From Pedobacter changchengzhani (GTDB lineage: Bacteria; Bacteroidota; Bacteroidia; Sphingobacteriales; Sphingobacteriaceae): a stretch of DNA of 64,000 nucleotides. A program made the translations under genes and the position numbers. The notes beneath the pieces were generated by a model. That model was not told the DNA's origin. It was given only the letters and a program-made list of their open reading frames with translations, and ran no database searches. The stretch is taken from positions 62,001 through 126,000 of the forward strand of contig NZ_SJCY01000001.1 in assembly GCF_004354365.1 (NCBI RefSeq). The letters are read 5' to 3'. Positions 18,018 through 24,817 of the stretch are shown here, one piece after another (the stretch's first letter is position 1; each line of letters begins with the position of its first letter).

Positions 18018-20468
18018 TTAAAACTTCAAATTCAAATTTAACATAAAATTAGTTCCTGCTTGTGGAAAGTAAAAATTCTCAGTAGTTAAAGCACCGCCGC
18101 CGAAGTAACCATAAGTATAGCCATTGCTTTCGTACTTTTTATTGAAAACATTATTTACCAATAACGCAATGTTAATGTTCTTTACTCCATTAAACTTCAA
18201 ATCGTAAGCTAAACGTACATTATTTACCCAATAGCTCTTTAATCTACGGTCGTTACTTTGGGTATTATCTAAATATTGTTTACCCACATATTTACTTTGA
18301 AAACCCAATGCCAAAGCTTTAATCGGATTGTAAACTAACTCGCCAGATACCACAGAATTTGGCGAGAAAGATATATCGGTATTAGAATAATTATTTACAA
18401 TCTGTCCGCCATTGTCGTAATCATCAATAAATTCGGTAAAGTTTTTAATTTTATTTTTACTAAAAGCTGCGTTTGTTAACAGCGAGAACTGCTTATTTAT
18501 TTGATAAGCAAAATCTAACTCTACCCCAGCGCGGTAACTTTTAGCTACATTTTGACGGAAATATTCACCTACATCATTAATTTTTCCAGTAACAACCAAT
18601 TGGTCTTTGTACCACATTCCGTACATATTTAAACCAGCAGAAATCGCCTCGTTTTTAAAGCGGTATCCTGCTTCAACATTGTTCAGACGCTCAGATTTTG
18701 GCAAAGTTCCAGCTACTACATTGATATAGTCATCTCTGCCAGGCTCTTTATTGGCCACACTAAAAGAAGCATAAAGGTTAGCCTGTGCATTTAAAAAATA
18801 ACTCGCACCAAACTTCGGATTGAAAAAGTTTAATTTGTCTTGAATGTTAAGCTGATTTAGATTTTTTTCTGTTCCCAAAACATCATAGTATATTCTTCTA
18901 TACTGCAAATCTGCAAAAATATTTAGCTTTTCAATTGGGATGTAAGTAGCTTTTAAAAAAGTGTTAAAATCAGTTTTAAAGCCATCATTGTCGTAATAGT
19001 GGCGATCGTTATTTCCATTACTGGCGTATTGCGCATAAATAACCTGGCCAAAATGTGCACCTTTATATTCATTGTATCCGCCACCTAATGTCAAATTAAG
19101 TTTTGTAGCAGGTTTATAATTAAAAGCGTAAGTAAAGCCGTAGAAGTCGTTATCTAACCAACGGCGACGCACTAAATCTGTTTTACTAATGGTAGTGGTG
19201 CCAATTACAACAGGCTGTAAACCGTAATTCGCCAGCTTTTGGGCATTTTTAGCTTCTTCATAATAACCTTTTCCGGCGGTATAGTGTAAGGCACCGTTGA
19301 AGGAAAATTTATCACTAAACTGTTTCGCATATAATAACTGATAATGATCTTGCGAATAGTTATCAGTCTGGTCTTTGTAAGTGAAACTGTTGTAGGTTCT
19401 GCTGCCCGAGTTTAACAAGTTAGCGGCATCCGTAGCATTTAACCCATTGCGATCAATATAAGCGTTCATGCCTGCAACATCTCCATTTAACCTCGATTCG
19501 GGGATGCCGTTCCATGCTTGATAGGTTTTTTCGGTGCCAGAAAACACATTAATTCTAATTAAATCAGTTTTGCCGTGGTAAGCACCAGAAAGGAAATAAG
19601 ATTTTAAGTTTGATGCTGCCCTGTCTATAAATCCATCCGATTTAATACGAGATAAGCGCGCATCGAAAGTAAATTTATCGTTGATTAATCCAGTACCCAC
19701 TTTAACTGTATTTTTCCAAGTATTAAAAGAACCGTAGGTATTATTAAGTTCTGCGTACGGTTCGGTTTCGCCTGAAGTAGTTTGGATGTTTAAACTGCCG
19801 CCAAAAGCACCTGCACCATTTGTTGAGGTGCCAACACCTCGCTGAATTTGAATGTTATCAACAGATGAAGCAAAATCGGGCATATTTACCCAGAATGTTC
19901 CTTGGCTCTCGCTATCATTATACGGAATGCCGTTTAGCGTTACATTTACTCTTGTTGCATCGCTTCCGCGGATACGAATCCCGGTGTAACCAACACCTGC
20001 GCCAGCATCAGATGTAACCACAACACCCGGCGTATTGTCCAGGATAAACGGCAAATCTTGTCCGAAGTTGTTTTTTTGAATCGTTTCTTTATCGATGTTC
20101 TTGTACGTACTTGCAGAATTTGCGGAAGCTCGTGTTGCGCTAACCACGATTTCATTTGCTAAAAAAGCAAGTTGGTTCAATTTAAAATCTACCTCAGCAT
20201 TTGCTTGAAGATTTATTGTTTTCTCTTGCATTTGATAGCCTAGAAAGCTTACTACAATTTCGTAATCGCCTGCTGGAAGATTTTTAAATTCGTATTTTCC
20301 ATTTGCATTGCTTGCCACACTAATGGATTTCCCTTTTAGCTTAACTGTTGCACCAGATAAATTTACATTGTTGTTTTTTTCGGAAATAGTTCCAGAAAGA
20401 TTGAATTGAGCCATCGCGAAGATTGGGCACAAAAGTGTAGCGAAAGCTACCATCATTAATTTTTTCAA
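18018..20468 (-). CDS. TonB-dependent outer-membrane receptor, likely for thiamine
   Basis: 816 residues. Signal peptide to about AMAQ, a carboxypeptidase-regulatory-like domain (about 22-100, FNLSGTISEKNNNVNLSGATVKL), a TonB-box-like EIVVSATRA near 107-115, a plug domain (DLPFILDNTPGVVV, GIRIRGSDATRVNVTLNGIP), and a 22-strand-type barrel ending in an aromatic residue (NLNLKF). The TPP riboswitch directly upstream indicates thiamine or its precursors as ligand, like the omr1 receptors predicted in Bacteroidota. The start is a TTG at 20468 giving MKKLMM; an ATG at residue 5 is the alternative. ThiE-like and TPK-like genes follow in the same direction. Confidence 0.85.
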   Translation of the reverse strand: MKKLMMVAFATLLCPIFAMAQFNLSGTISEKNNNVNLSGATVKLKGKSISVASNANGKYEFKNLPAGDYEIVVSFLGYQMQEKTINLQANAEVDFKLNQLAFLANEIVVSATRASANSASTYKNIDKETIQKNNFGQDLPFILDNTPGVVVTSDAGAGVGYTGIRIRGSDATRVNVTLNGIPYNDSESQGTFWVNMPDFASSVDNIQIQRGVGTSTNGAGAFGGSLNIQTTSGETEPYAELNNTYGSFNTWKNTVKVGTGLINDKFTFDARLSRIKSDGFIDRAASNLKSYFLSGAYHGKTDLIRINVFSGTEKTYQAWNGIPESRLNGDVAGMNAYIDRNGLNATDAANLLNSGSRTYNSFTYKDQTDNYSQDHYQLLYAKQFSDKFSFNGALHYTAGKGYYEEAKNAQKLANYGLQPVVIGTTTISKTDLVRRRWLDNDFYGFTYAFNYKPATKLNLTLGGGYNEYKGAHFGQVIYAQYASNGNNDRHYYDNDGFKTDFNTFLKATYIPIEKLNIFADLQYRRIYYDVLGTEKNLNQLNIQDKLNFFNPKFGASYFLNAQANLYASFSVANKEPGRDDYINVVAGTLPKSERLNNVEAGYRFKNEAISAGLNMYGMWYKDQLVVTGKINDVGEYFRQNVAKSYRAGVELDFAYQINKQFSLLTNAAFSKNKIKNFTEFIDDYDNGGQIVNNYSNTDISFSPNSVVSGELVYNPIKALALGFQSKYVGKQYLDNTQSNDRRLKSYWVNNVRLAYDLKFNGVKNINIALLVNNVFNKKYESNGYTYGYFGGGALTTENFYFPQAGTNFMLNLNLKF

Positions 20469-20494
20469 TTTGTTTTTTACTTTTAGTTAAACCT

Positions 20495-20518
20495 GTCGAA
20501 AGTAGGGGTACTCCCGAC
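20495..20518 (-). promoter_or_regulatory. Hairpin between TPP aptamer and receptor start
   Basis: On the minus strand GTCGGGAGTA and TACTTTCGAC pair over 10 bp (two G-U pairs) around a CCCC loop. It ends 27 nt before the receptor start codon. It is flanked by GTTTAACTAA copies on both sides, which could offer alternative pairings. Likely part of the expression platform. Confidence 0.5.
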
Positions 20519-20538
20519 GTTAGTTAAACTCCATAAAC

Positions 20539-20720
20539 CATTCCCTACGCCAGCATTATCTGGATCAGGTGCATTTAAAGGTTTAGGGTTTAGAGGTTTA
20601 GGGTTTAGGGTTTTTGCTTTTCGCTTCAAACCTTTCGCCTTTCACCTTTTACCTTTCACCTGTAAAATGGGTATGTTCTCAGCCCTTATTTGCGTTTTTT
20701 ACAAAACAAGGCACCCCTTA
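20539..20720 (-). promoter_or_regulatory. TPP riboswitch (THI element)
   Basis: Conserved blocks are found in the right order on the minus strand: AAGGGGTGCC (20710-20719), GGGCTGAGAACATACCC (about 20668-20685) and ACCTGATCCAGATAATGCTGG followed by CGTAGGGA. Together these form the TPP aptamer core, with pyrimidine-sensing (CTGAGA) and diphosphate-sensing regions. The P3 arm CAGGTG/CACCTG is enlarged by about 85 nt of low-complexity sequence including CCCTAAA repeats. It should turn the downstream receptor off when TPP is plentiful. Confidence 0.95.
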
Positions 20721-20729
20721 TTGATGGCG

Positions 20730-20737
20730 CAAAGGTA
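20730..20737 (-). promoter_or_regulatory. -7 promoter element upstream of the TPP riboswitch
   Basis: Minus-strand TACCTTTG matches TAnnTTTG. It ends about 10 nt before the first conserved riboswitch block, as expected for a transcript beginning with the aptamer. Confidence 0.55.
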
Positions 20738-20774
20738 AGGCAAAAGGATTGAGATAAAAAGTAGAATTTCAAAA

Positions 20775-21341
20775 TTAATTTAAGATTTCATTAGAAAGCT
20801 TATCGATAAACATTTTAAATACAGGGCATTTTTTGACTAAGATATTGACGTCAAGTGTTTTAAATATTTCTGGGCAGTCAGATTCGCTGTATTTTCTTCT
20901 AAGTTTTCTGGTGGTTAAATAGAGTAATTCCTTTGGCTCAAATATATCCATTGGATTTAATTCTTCTTTTAAATCAGAGTCATATAGAGAATTGAAAGCT
21001 TCATGGTCAGCTAAAATTAGGGCCTCAATTTCATATATATTTAAAAGAAAAATACCCTTTTTATTAACTACAGTATTAAAATCCGCAAAATAGTCTTTTC
21101 GTTTTTTTAATTGAATCGTATCAGAATAAAGAGAATCCAAATCCCTTATAAAAATAACAATATCTGGTTTTTGCGTTTGATACTCAATTCTTAAAAAATG
21201 TTTTGTTTTTTGATTATCTAACATACTTCCACGAATATTTTCTATTAAATTAAAGAAATGAACGTTTTCGAAATTTCTTGATAAAAGATTACCTATCGCA
21301 AAAGTATCATTTGGGGCTTCGCCGATTAGACCTACTCTCAT
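20775..21341 (-). CDS. TOPRIM/DUF4276-like partner of an ABC-type ATPase (putative defence effector)
   Basis: 188 residues. The pattern fits a small TOPRIM-like nuclease fold: Glu8 in LIGEAPND after the first strand, an acidic pair Asp67/Asp69 in IVIFIRDLDS after the second, and NIYEIEALILADHEAF (Glu104, Glu106) as in DUF4276 proteins. These residues would bind Mg2+. The gene starts inside the stop of the upstream ATPase (4-nt ATGA overlap), so both are made together. ATPase plus TOPRIM pairs include known anti-phage systems (PARIS, OLD-like), which suggests a defence role; that is inference. Sampled stretches look more AT-rich than the flanking thiamine genes. Confidence 0.6.
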   Translation of the reverse strand: MRVGLIGEAPNDTFAIGNLLSRNFENVHFFNLIENIRGSMLDNQKTKHFLRIEYQTQKPDIVIFIRDLDSLYSDTIQLKKRKDYFADFNTVVNKKGIFLLNIYEIEALILADHEAFNSLYDSDLKEELNPMDIFEPKELLYLTTRKLRRKYSESDCPEIFKTLDVNILVKKCPVFKMFIDKLSNEILN

Positions 21342-22552
21342 ACGATATCGGTAGATTCAAGGTTAGAGAAACGCCAATAATCACTTAAGAAGCCACTCTC
21401 CATATATAATTTAGCTTTAGCTATTTGGGAAATACTTAGATGTCTAAATTTAGTTCCTTTAAATTCATCGTAATAACAAATAATAATTCTATCTAATTCA
21501 TTATCATCTAACAAGTCTAATACTTGAGGCGAGTGAGTTGTAATGACAATTTGTTTTGATTGAGATTGTTCCTTTATAAAAAGCATTAATTTATGAAGTT
21601 GATGAGGGTGAATCCCTAATTCTGGTTCTTCAAGTAATTCAATAAAAATTGATTCTTCATCAGCTTCATTTTCTTCTAAACCTACTAATTCCGACAACAA
21701 GTAAAATAACCTTTTGGTCCCATCAGATAATAGATTGAATGGAATCCAATTATTATTAATGTTAAATTCTAAGATGTAGTTAGTTAAAGTTATACGATTT
21801 GAGTTCTTATCTTCAATCAAATTGAAATCCTCATTAACTCTAATCCTTTTTATCGGTGAATATTTAAATAAAATGGAATTTAACAAAGAAAAGTAGTTTT
21901 CAGAATTTTTTGTAAGAACATTTCTGATATCGTTCACAGATAACTCAGTTTTAATCTTGTTTTGTTGTCTGGCCGCAAGAACCCTAAATAGTCTGAAAAA
22001 ATATTTTCCTAAAAAGCTAGTGTATTTATTTGATCTTCTGTATAATTCATTAGAGATTTTTCCATTGTTAACAATCATGGCCGAAAATGGAATAGCGACG
22101 AATTCCATCAAATTATAGGGATGACCGTGTTCAATTAGGTTGCTTGCGATAAAATATTTGTTATTCCAAAGGCTGACATTTATATCACTATCATCAAGTT
22201 CTATATTTTTACCACTTATAGTAAGAGAGTACGCAATATTATTTTTATCGAAAGCTAATTCATCTGGCTTATCAAAATCTGCAAATTGTGTTGTATTAGG
22301 ACTAGAAGAAATGTCAATTTCTTCATTTCTGCCTATTAACTTAATTTTCGATGAAGTATCTGATGGTGCGTCGGAAAAGTTTAATATCTCATCTAAGCAA
22401 GAAATAAAATTAGTTTTGCCACTGCTATTATTCCCAATTATAATATTCAAGCCAGGTTTAAGAATAACCTCAGCCAGCTGTATTGACTTATAGTTCTCAA
22501 TCAAAACATTTTTTAAGTACAGGTTGTATTTTTCTTTTTTCTTGTTGGCCAT
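21338..22552 (-). CDS. ABC/OLD-like AAA ATPase (putative defence sensor)
   Basis: 404 residues, cytosolic. It begins LYLKNVLIENYKSIQLAEV, the N-terminus typical of RecF/OLD-like ATPases, then Walker A GNNSSGKT (40-47, Lys46), an ABC-like signature LLSDGTKRL (274-282), Walker B IFIELLEEPE (302-311, catalytic Glu309) and an H-loop TTHSPQ (His340). The middle (about 60-260) is family-specific and may be the sensor part. It lacks the fused TOPRIM of OLD; the next gene supplies one. A promoter-like TACATTTG lies 22 nt upstream, so the pair is its own transcription unit between the NadR-like gene and the TPP riboswitch. Confidence 0.8.
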   Translation of the reverse strand: MANKKKEKYNLYLKNVLIENYKSIQLAEVILKPGLNIIIGNNSSGKTNFISCLDEILNFSDAPSDTSSKIKLIGRNEEIDISSSPNTTQFADFDKPDELAFDKNNIAYSLTISGKNIELDDSDINVSLWNNKYFIASNLIEHGHPYNLMEFVAIPFSAMIVNNGKISNELYRRSNKYTSFLGKYFFRLFRVLAARQQNKIKTELSVNDIRNVLTKNSENYFSLLNSILFKYSPIKRIRVNEDFNLIEDKNSNRITLTNYILEFNINNNWIPFNLLSDGTKRLFYLLSELVGLEENEADEESIFIELLEEPELGIHPHQLHKLMLFIKEQSQSKQIVITTHSPQVLDLLDDNELDRIIICYYDEFKGTKFRHLSISQIAKAKLYMESGFLSDYWRFSNLESTDIV

Positions 22553-22574
22553 TACAGCAATATTTTAAACTTAT

Positions 22575-22582
22575 CAAATGTA
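22575..22582 (-). promoter_or_regulatory. -7 promoter element of the ATPase/TOPRIM pair
   Basis: Minus-strand TACATTTG matches TAnnTTTG and leaves a 22-nt leader before the ATG at 22552. It lies in the 73-bp gap after the NadR-like gene. Confidence 0.45.
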
Positions 22583-22625
22583 ATTATAAAATAATAAAGA
22601 TGTTTGCTTTATAATTCAAGCAGTG

Positions 22626-23150
22626 CTAATAAAGAAACCCATCAATCGCTTTAACTGCGTTTTTCAAACGAGTTTCAATGCCGTTTATAACTACATAATT
22701 TGCATTTAAAGCCTTTAGTTCCTTATGCCAAACGGCCATAAAATGTTCTCGCTTATGCGGAAAATCTCTCAATGGATCTTCCTCCCAAGGTAAATCTATA
22801 TCCAATAAAAGGTATAAATCATACGGCGATTTCTCTAAGCCATCCAAAACAATTTGTGGCGTTTCACCAAGCATTTCGTCACTCCAAATTTTTACGGTTA
22901 AAAAAGTGGTATCGCAAATAATAAAATCTTTATCTGTTGTTTCTAATACCGAATCTTCTAAAGCAACTTGCCCATGAAACATGTTAATTTCATCTTGCAA
23001 CGTACAATCTCCAGTTAATGCTGCGCAATAATAACGTGCATATTCTGGTACCCAAGCCACATTATAATGTTTTGCTAACGCGATGGAGATGGTCGATTTT
23101 CCGGTACTTTCGGGGCCGACAATGGCTATTTTTTTAATTCGTTTGTTCAC
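22626..23150 (-). CDS. NadR-like P-loop nucleoside/vitamin kinase
   Basis: 174 residues from a GTG at 23150 (overlapping the pnuC end by 17 nt); a start at 23171 is possible. P-loop GPESTGKST (12-20), then EYARYY, a DTTFLTVKIW lid-type segment and DIDLPWEEDPLRDFPHKR, all as in the ribosylnicotinamide kinase domain of NadR. There is no nucleotidyltransferase domain. Family knowledge suggests phosphorylation of nicotinamide riboside taken up by PnuC. Given the thiamine genes close by, a vitamin kinase acting on thiamine is an alternative. Coupling to pnuC by overlap argues that it traps what PnuC imports. Confidence 0.8.
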   Translation of the reverse strand: MNKRIKKIAIVGPESTGKSTISIALAKHYNVAWVPEYARYYCAALTGDCTLQDEINMFHGQVALEDSVLETTDKDFIICDTTFLTVKIWSDEMLGETPQIVLDGLEKSPYDLYLLLDIDLPWEEDPLRDFPHKREHFMAVWHKELKALNANYVVINGIETRLKNAVKAIDGFLY

Positions 23151-23757
23151 GGTAAATCTTCTTCCAATCAATAAATCCCATTAGGGCAATAATTACATAT
23201 AAAGCATACATTAGGCCAGTTGCGTATAAATCTTTCGAGAAATAAACACCAACATAAATAACATCCACAAAAATCCAAATTAGCCAATTTTGTAAAACCC
23301 TTCTGGCTAAAAATATTTGGCCTATCAAGCTACAGGCCGTACAAAAACTATCTATAAAAGGAAATGAAGCATCGGTGTTTTTATGTAAAATGAAACCTAA
23401 AATAATGGTAAATACAATTACTCCAAGAATAGAAAATAGAATTTCTTTTTGTGTGATCTGGGTTATAGGGCGTTCTTTTGTGCCATTATTCTTTTGCTTG
23501 CTCCAATAATACCATCCATAAATATTCATTCCGAAAAAGTAAAATTGCAAGCCCATATCGGCATATAATTTACTGTCAAAAAAAATGATGATATATATTA
23601 ACACGCTTACAATAGCAATTGGCCAATTCCAAATGTTGTTTTTTGCAGCCAACCAAACACATAAAATGCCGGTAAATACGCCACACCATTCTAGCCAGCC
23701 TGTACCAAAAATAAACTGCAACAAACTTTCCTTTAGGGCATCTGCAAATAGTAACAT
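23134..23757 (-). CDS. pnuC: PnuC-type vitamin transporter (nicotinamide riboside or thiamine)
   Basis: 207 residues from the ATG at 23757; a longer frame would run through a terminator hairpin and is rejected. About seven membrane segments. PnuC signatures are present in both halves: WNWPIAIVSVLIY, KLYADMGLQFYFFGMNIYGW, then NWLIWIFVDVIYVGVYFSKDLYATGLMY. PnuC-family proteins facilitate diffusion of a vitamin that is then trapped by phosphorylation; members near thiamine genes (PnuT) carry thiamine. The NadR-like kinase overlaps it; the thiamine receptor operon is 2.4 kb away in the same direction, separated by the ATPase/TOPRIM pair. The substrate is therefore open between the two vitamins. 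Confidence 0.85.
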   Translation of the reverse strand: MLLFADALKESLLQFIFGTGWLEWCGVFTGILCVWLAAKNNIWNWPIAIVSVLIYIIIFFDSKLYADMGLQFYFFGMNIYGWYYWSKQKNNGTKERPITQITQKEILFSILGVIVFTIILGFILHKNTDASFPFIDSFCTACSLIGQIFLARRVLQNWLIWIFVDVIYVGVYFSKDLYATGLMYALYVIIALMGFIDWKKIYREQTN

Positions 23758-23761
23758 GTGC

Positions 23762-23769
23762 CAAAAGTA
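23762..23769 (-). promoter_or_regulatory. -7 promoter element of pnuC
   Basis: Minus-strand TACTTTTG matches TAnnTTTG, with only 4 nt before the ATG at 23757. A transcript from here would be leaderless. Confidence 0.4.
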
Positions 23770-23844
23770 TAAATTAGATTTGGGTTTTGAGAGGTGAGCT
23801 AGGCGAGAATATTTAGTGTTAACAAAAAAAGGCTTAAAAGAAAA

Positions 23845-23876
23845 ATCCGGTAAGGAAAGAAATTCCATTACCGGAT
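23845..23876 (-). terminator. Intrinsic terminator upstream of pnuC
   Basis: Read on the minus strand, ATCCGGTAATGGAA (23876-23863) and TTCCTTACCGGAT (23857-23845) pair with one bulged base, followed by TTTTCTTTT. It is a strong stem plus T-rich tract about 90 nt before the pnuC start, in the same direction. It may end an upstream RNA or act as an attenuator. Confidence 0.65.
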
Positions 23877-24075
23877 AATAAACCAAACAAACTATTTATG
23901 AAGAATCTCACGCGGTTAACTACTCCTCGTGAAAAATTTTAAATCAATTTACTAAAGAACGTGTATTTTGTACACTTATTGCAACTTTATTGCCAATATC
24001 TGGTTAAGTATTATTTCGTGACGAAGCCGTGACTTCTCTGTCTTTATACAGTCAGCAACCGCATCGATTTAACTA
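23877..24075 (-). ncRNA. Candidate structured RNA or leader upstream of pnuC
   Basis: The gap 23758-24296 has no credible gene. Its minus strand holds several short stems before the terminator: TCACG/CGTGA (23908-23932), GTGTA-TTTTG-TACAC (23961-23975), an imperfect ATTGCAA/TTGCCAAT stem (23978-23997), TGACT/AGTCA (24030-24054), and a GTCACG direct repeat (24018-24033). This looks like a folded leader or small RNA ending at 23845. I could not match it to TPP, 6S, SRP, tmRNA or RNase P cores. The start is a guess. The remainder, 24076-24296, shows only a TGCTGAA/TTCAGCA pair (24155-24182). Confidence 0.3.
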
Positions 24076-24296
24076 TTTTTAACAAAATAGGTAGGTAAAA
24101 CGATTCTTTAATCTTTTCGATAAATGTACAATATCTCAACAAAAATCGCCAGCGTGCTGAATAATGAACACTAAGTTCAGCATTGCATACATTAAGAAAA
24201 AGTTGTCTTGGTAAATATGTACGCTATTAACGGTTGTTGCCTTCCAAAATGTTTCTATCTTTATTCCTTATCTCAATCCTAAAGTTAATCATTGCT

Positions 24297-24611
24297 ATGA
24301 AAACGCGTTTAATTTTTTGTGCTGTTGCCGTAATTGCTTTCGGTCTATATGCTTTTAATACAATAAAGTTAGGCGCAATTATGGGGCAGGTAGCGCCGGT
24401 AGCATCGGTAAATTCAGCGTTGCTGGTTTCTGGGGCGGATACTTTAAAAGTTTTGCCAGTACAAGGTATATTCAAGTTTACAAACCTAAAGCAGGGTGTT
24501 TACAGTTTAATAATAAAAGGAAATGCACCATATAAAGACTTTGTGTTAAAAAATGTTGCCGTTAAGGATAGTGCTACAACAAACGTTGGAAAAATAGTGA
24601 TGCAACCGTAA
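24297..24611 (+). CDS. Small secreted carboxypeptidase-regulatory-like protein
   Basis: 104 residues from the ATG at 24297; the 21-residue upstream extension is poor. N-terminal hydrophobic segment MKTRLIFCAVAVIAFGLYAF acts as signal peptide or anchor. The remainder GAIMGQVAPVASVNSALLVSG...IFKFTNLKQGVYSLIIKGNAPYKDFVLKNV is a short beta-sandwich of the carboxypeptidase-regulatory type (G-x-V..F.f.nl..G.Y.l.i). Such domains usually sit on receptors; a free one has no assigned role. It lies upstream of carB on the same strand with a 206-bp gap carrying a separate promoter. Confidence 0.6.
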   Translation: MKTRLIFCAVAVIAFGLYAFNTIKLGAIMGQVAPVASVNSALLVSGADTLKVLPVQGIFKFTNLKQGVYSLIIKGNAPYKDFVLKNVAVKDSATTNVGKIVMQP

Positions 24612-24694
24612 ATCCGTTTTGCAACCTTCAAAGTGCCCATAAAACTAAAGGTAATTTTATTTTAAAAAAAGAGTTAAAAAACGCTGTAAAATTA

Positions 24695-24725
24695 TATCTT
24701 TGCATCCCGACAGAACAGTTGGGAT
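24695..24725 (+). promoter_or_regulatory. carB promoter (-7 element) and leader hairpin
   Basis: TATCTTTG (24695-24702) matches TAnnTTTG about 115 nt before the carB ATG. Right after it, ATCCCGAC (24704-24711) and GTTGGGAT (24718-24725) can pair around AGAACA, followed by TTTTTCTTCTT. This looks like a terminator at the very start of the transcript. An attenuation role is possible but unproven. Confidence 0.4.
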
Positions 24726-24817
24726 TTTTCTTCTTACAAGCACAAAATCTCGTTGCTTTCAGGGCTTTACAAAAAGCCTCACACTTTAGAATTTTAATAA
24801 TTTTTTTAAGCTTTATC

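Noticed and set aside
22140..22493. 117-codon open frame on the plus strand
   Set aside because: Antisense shadow of the ATPase gene, covering its Walker A region.
23758..23886. Longer N-terminus for PnuC
   Set aside because: It would be encoded by the terminator hairpin and does not resemble PnuC; the ATG at 23757 gives the usual length.
23758..24296. Second TPP riboswitch before pnuC
   Set aside because: The conserved CTGAGA and ACCTGATC...TAATGC blocks are not found on either strand.
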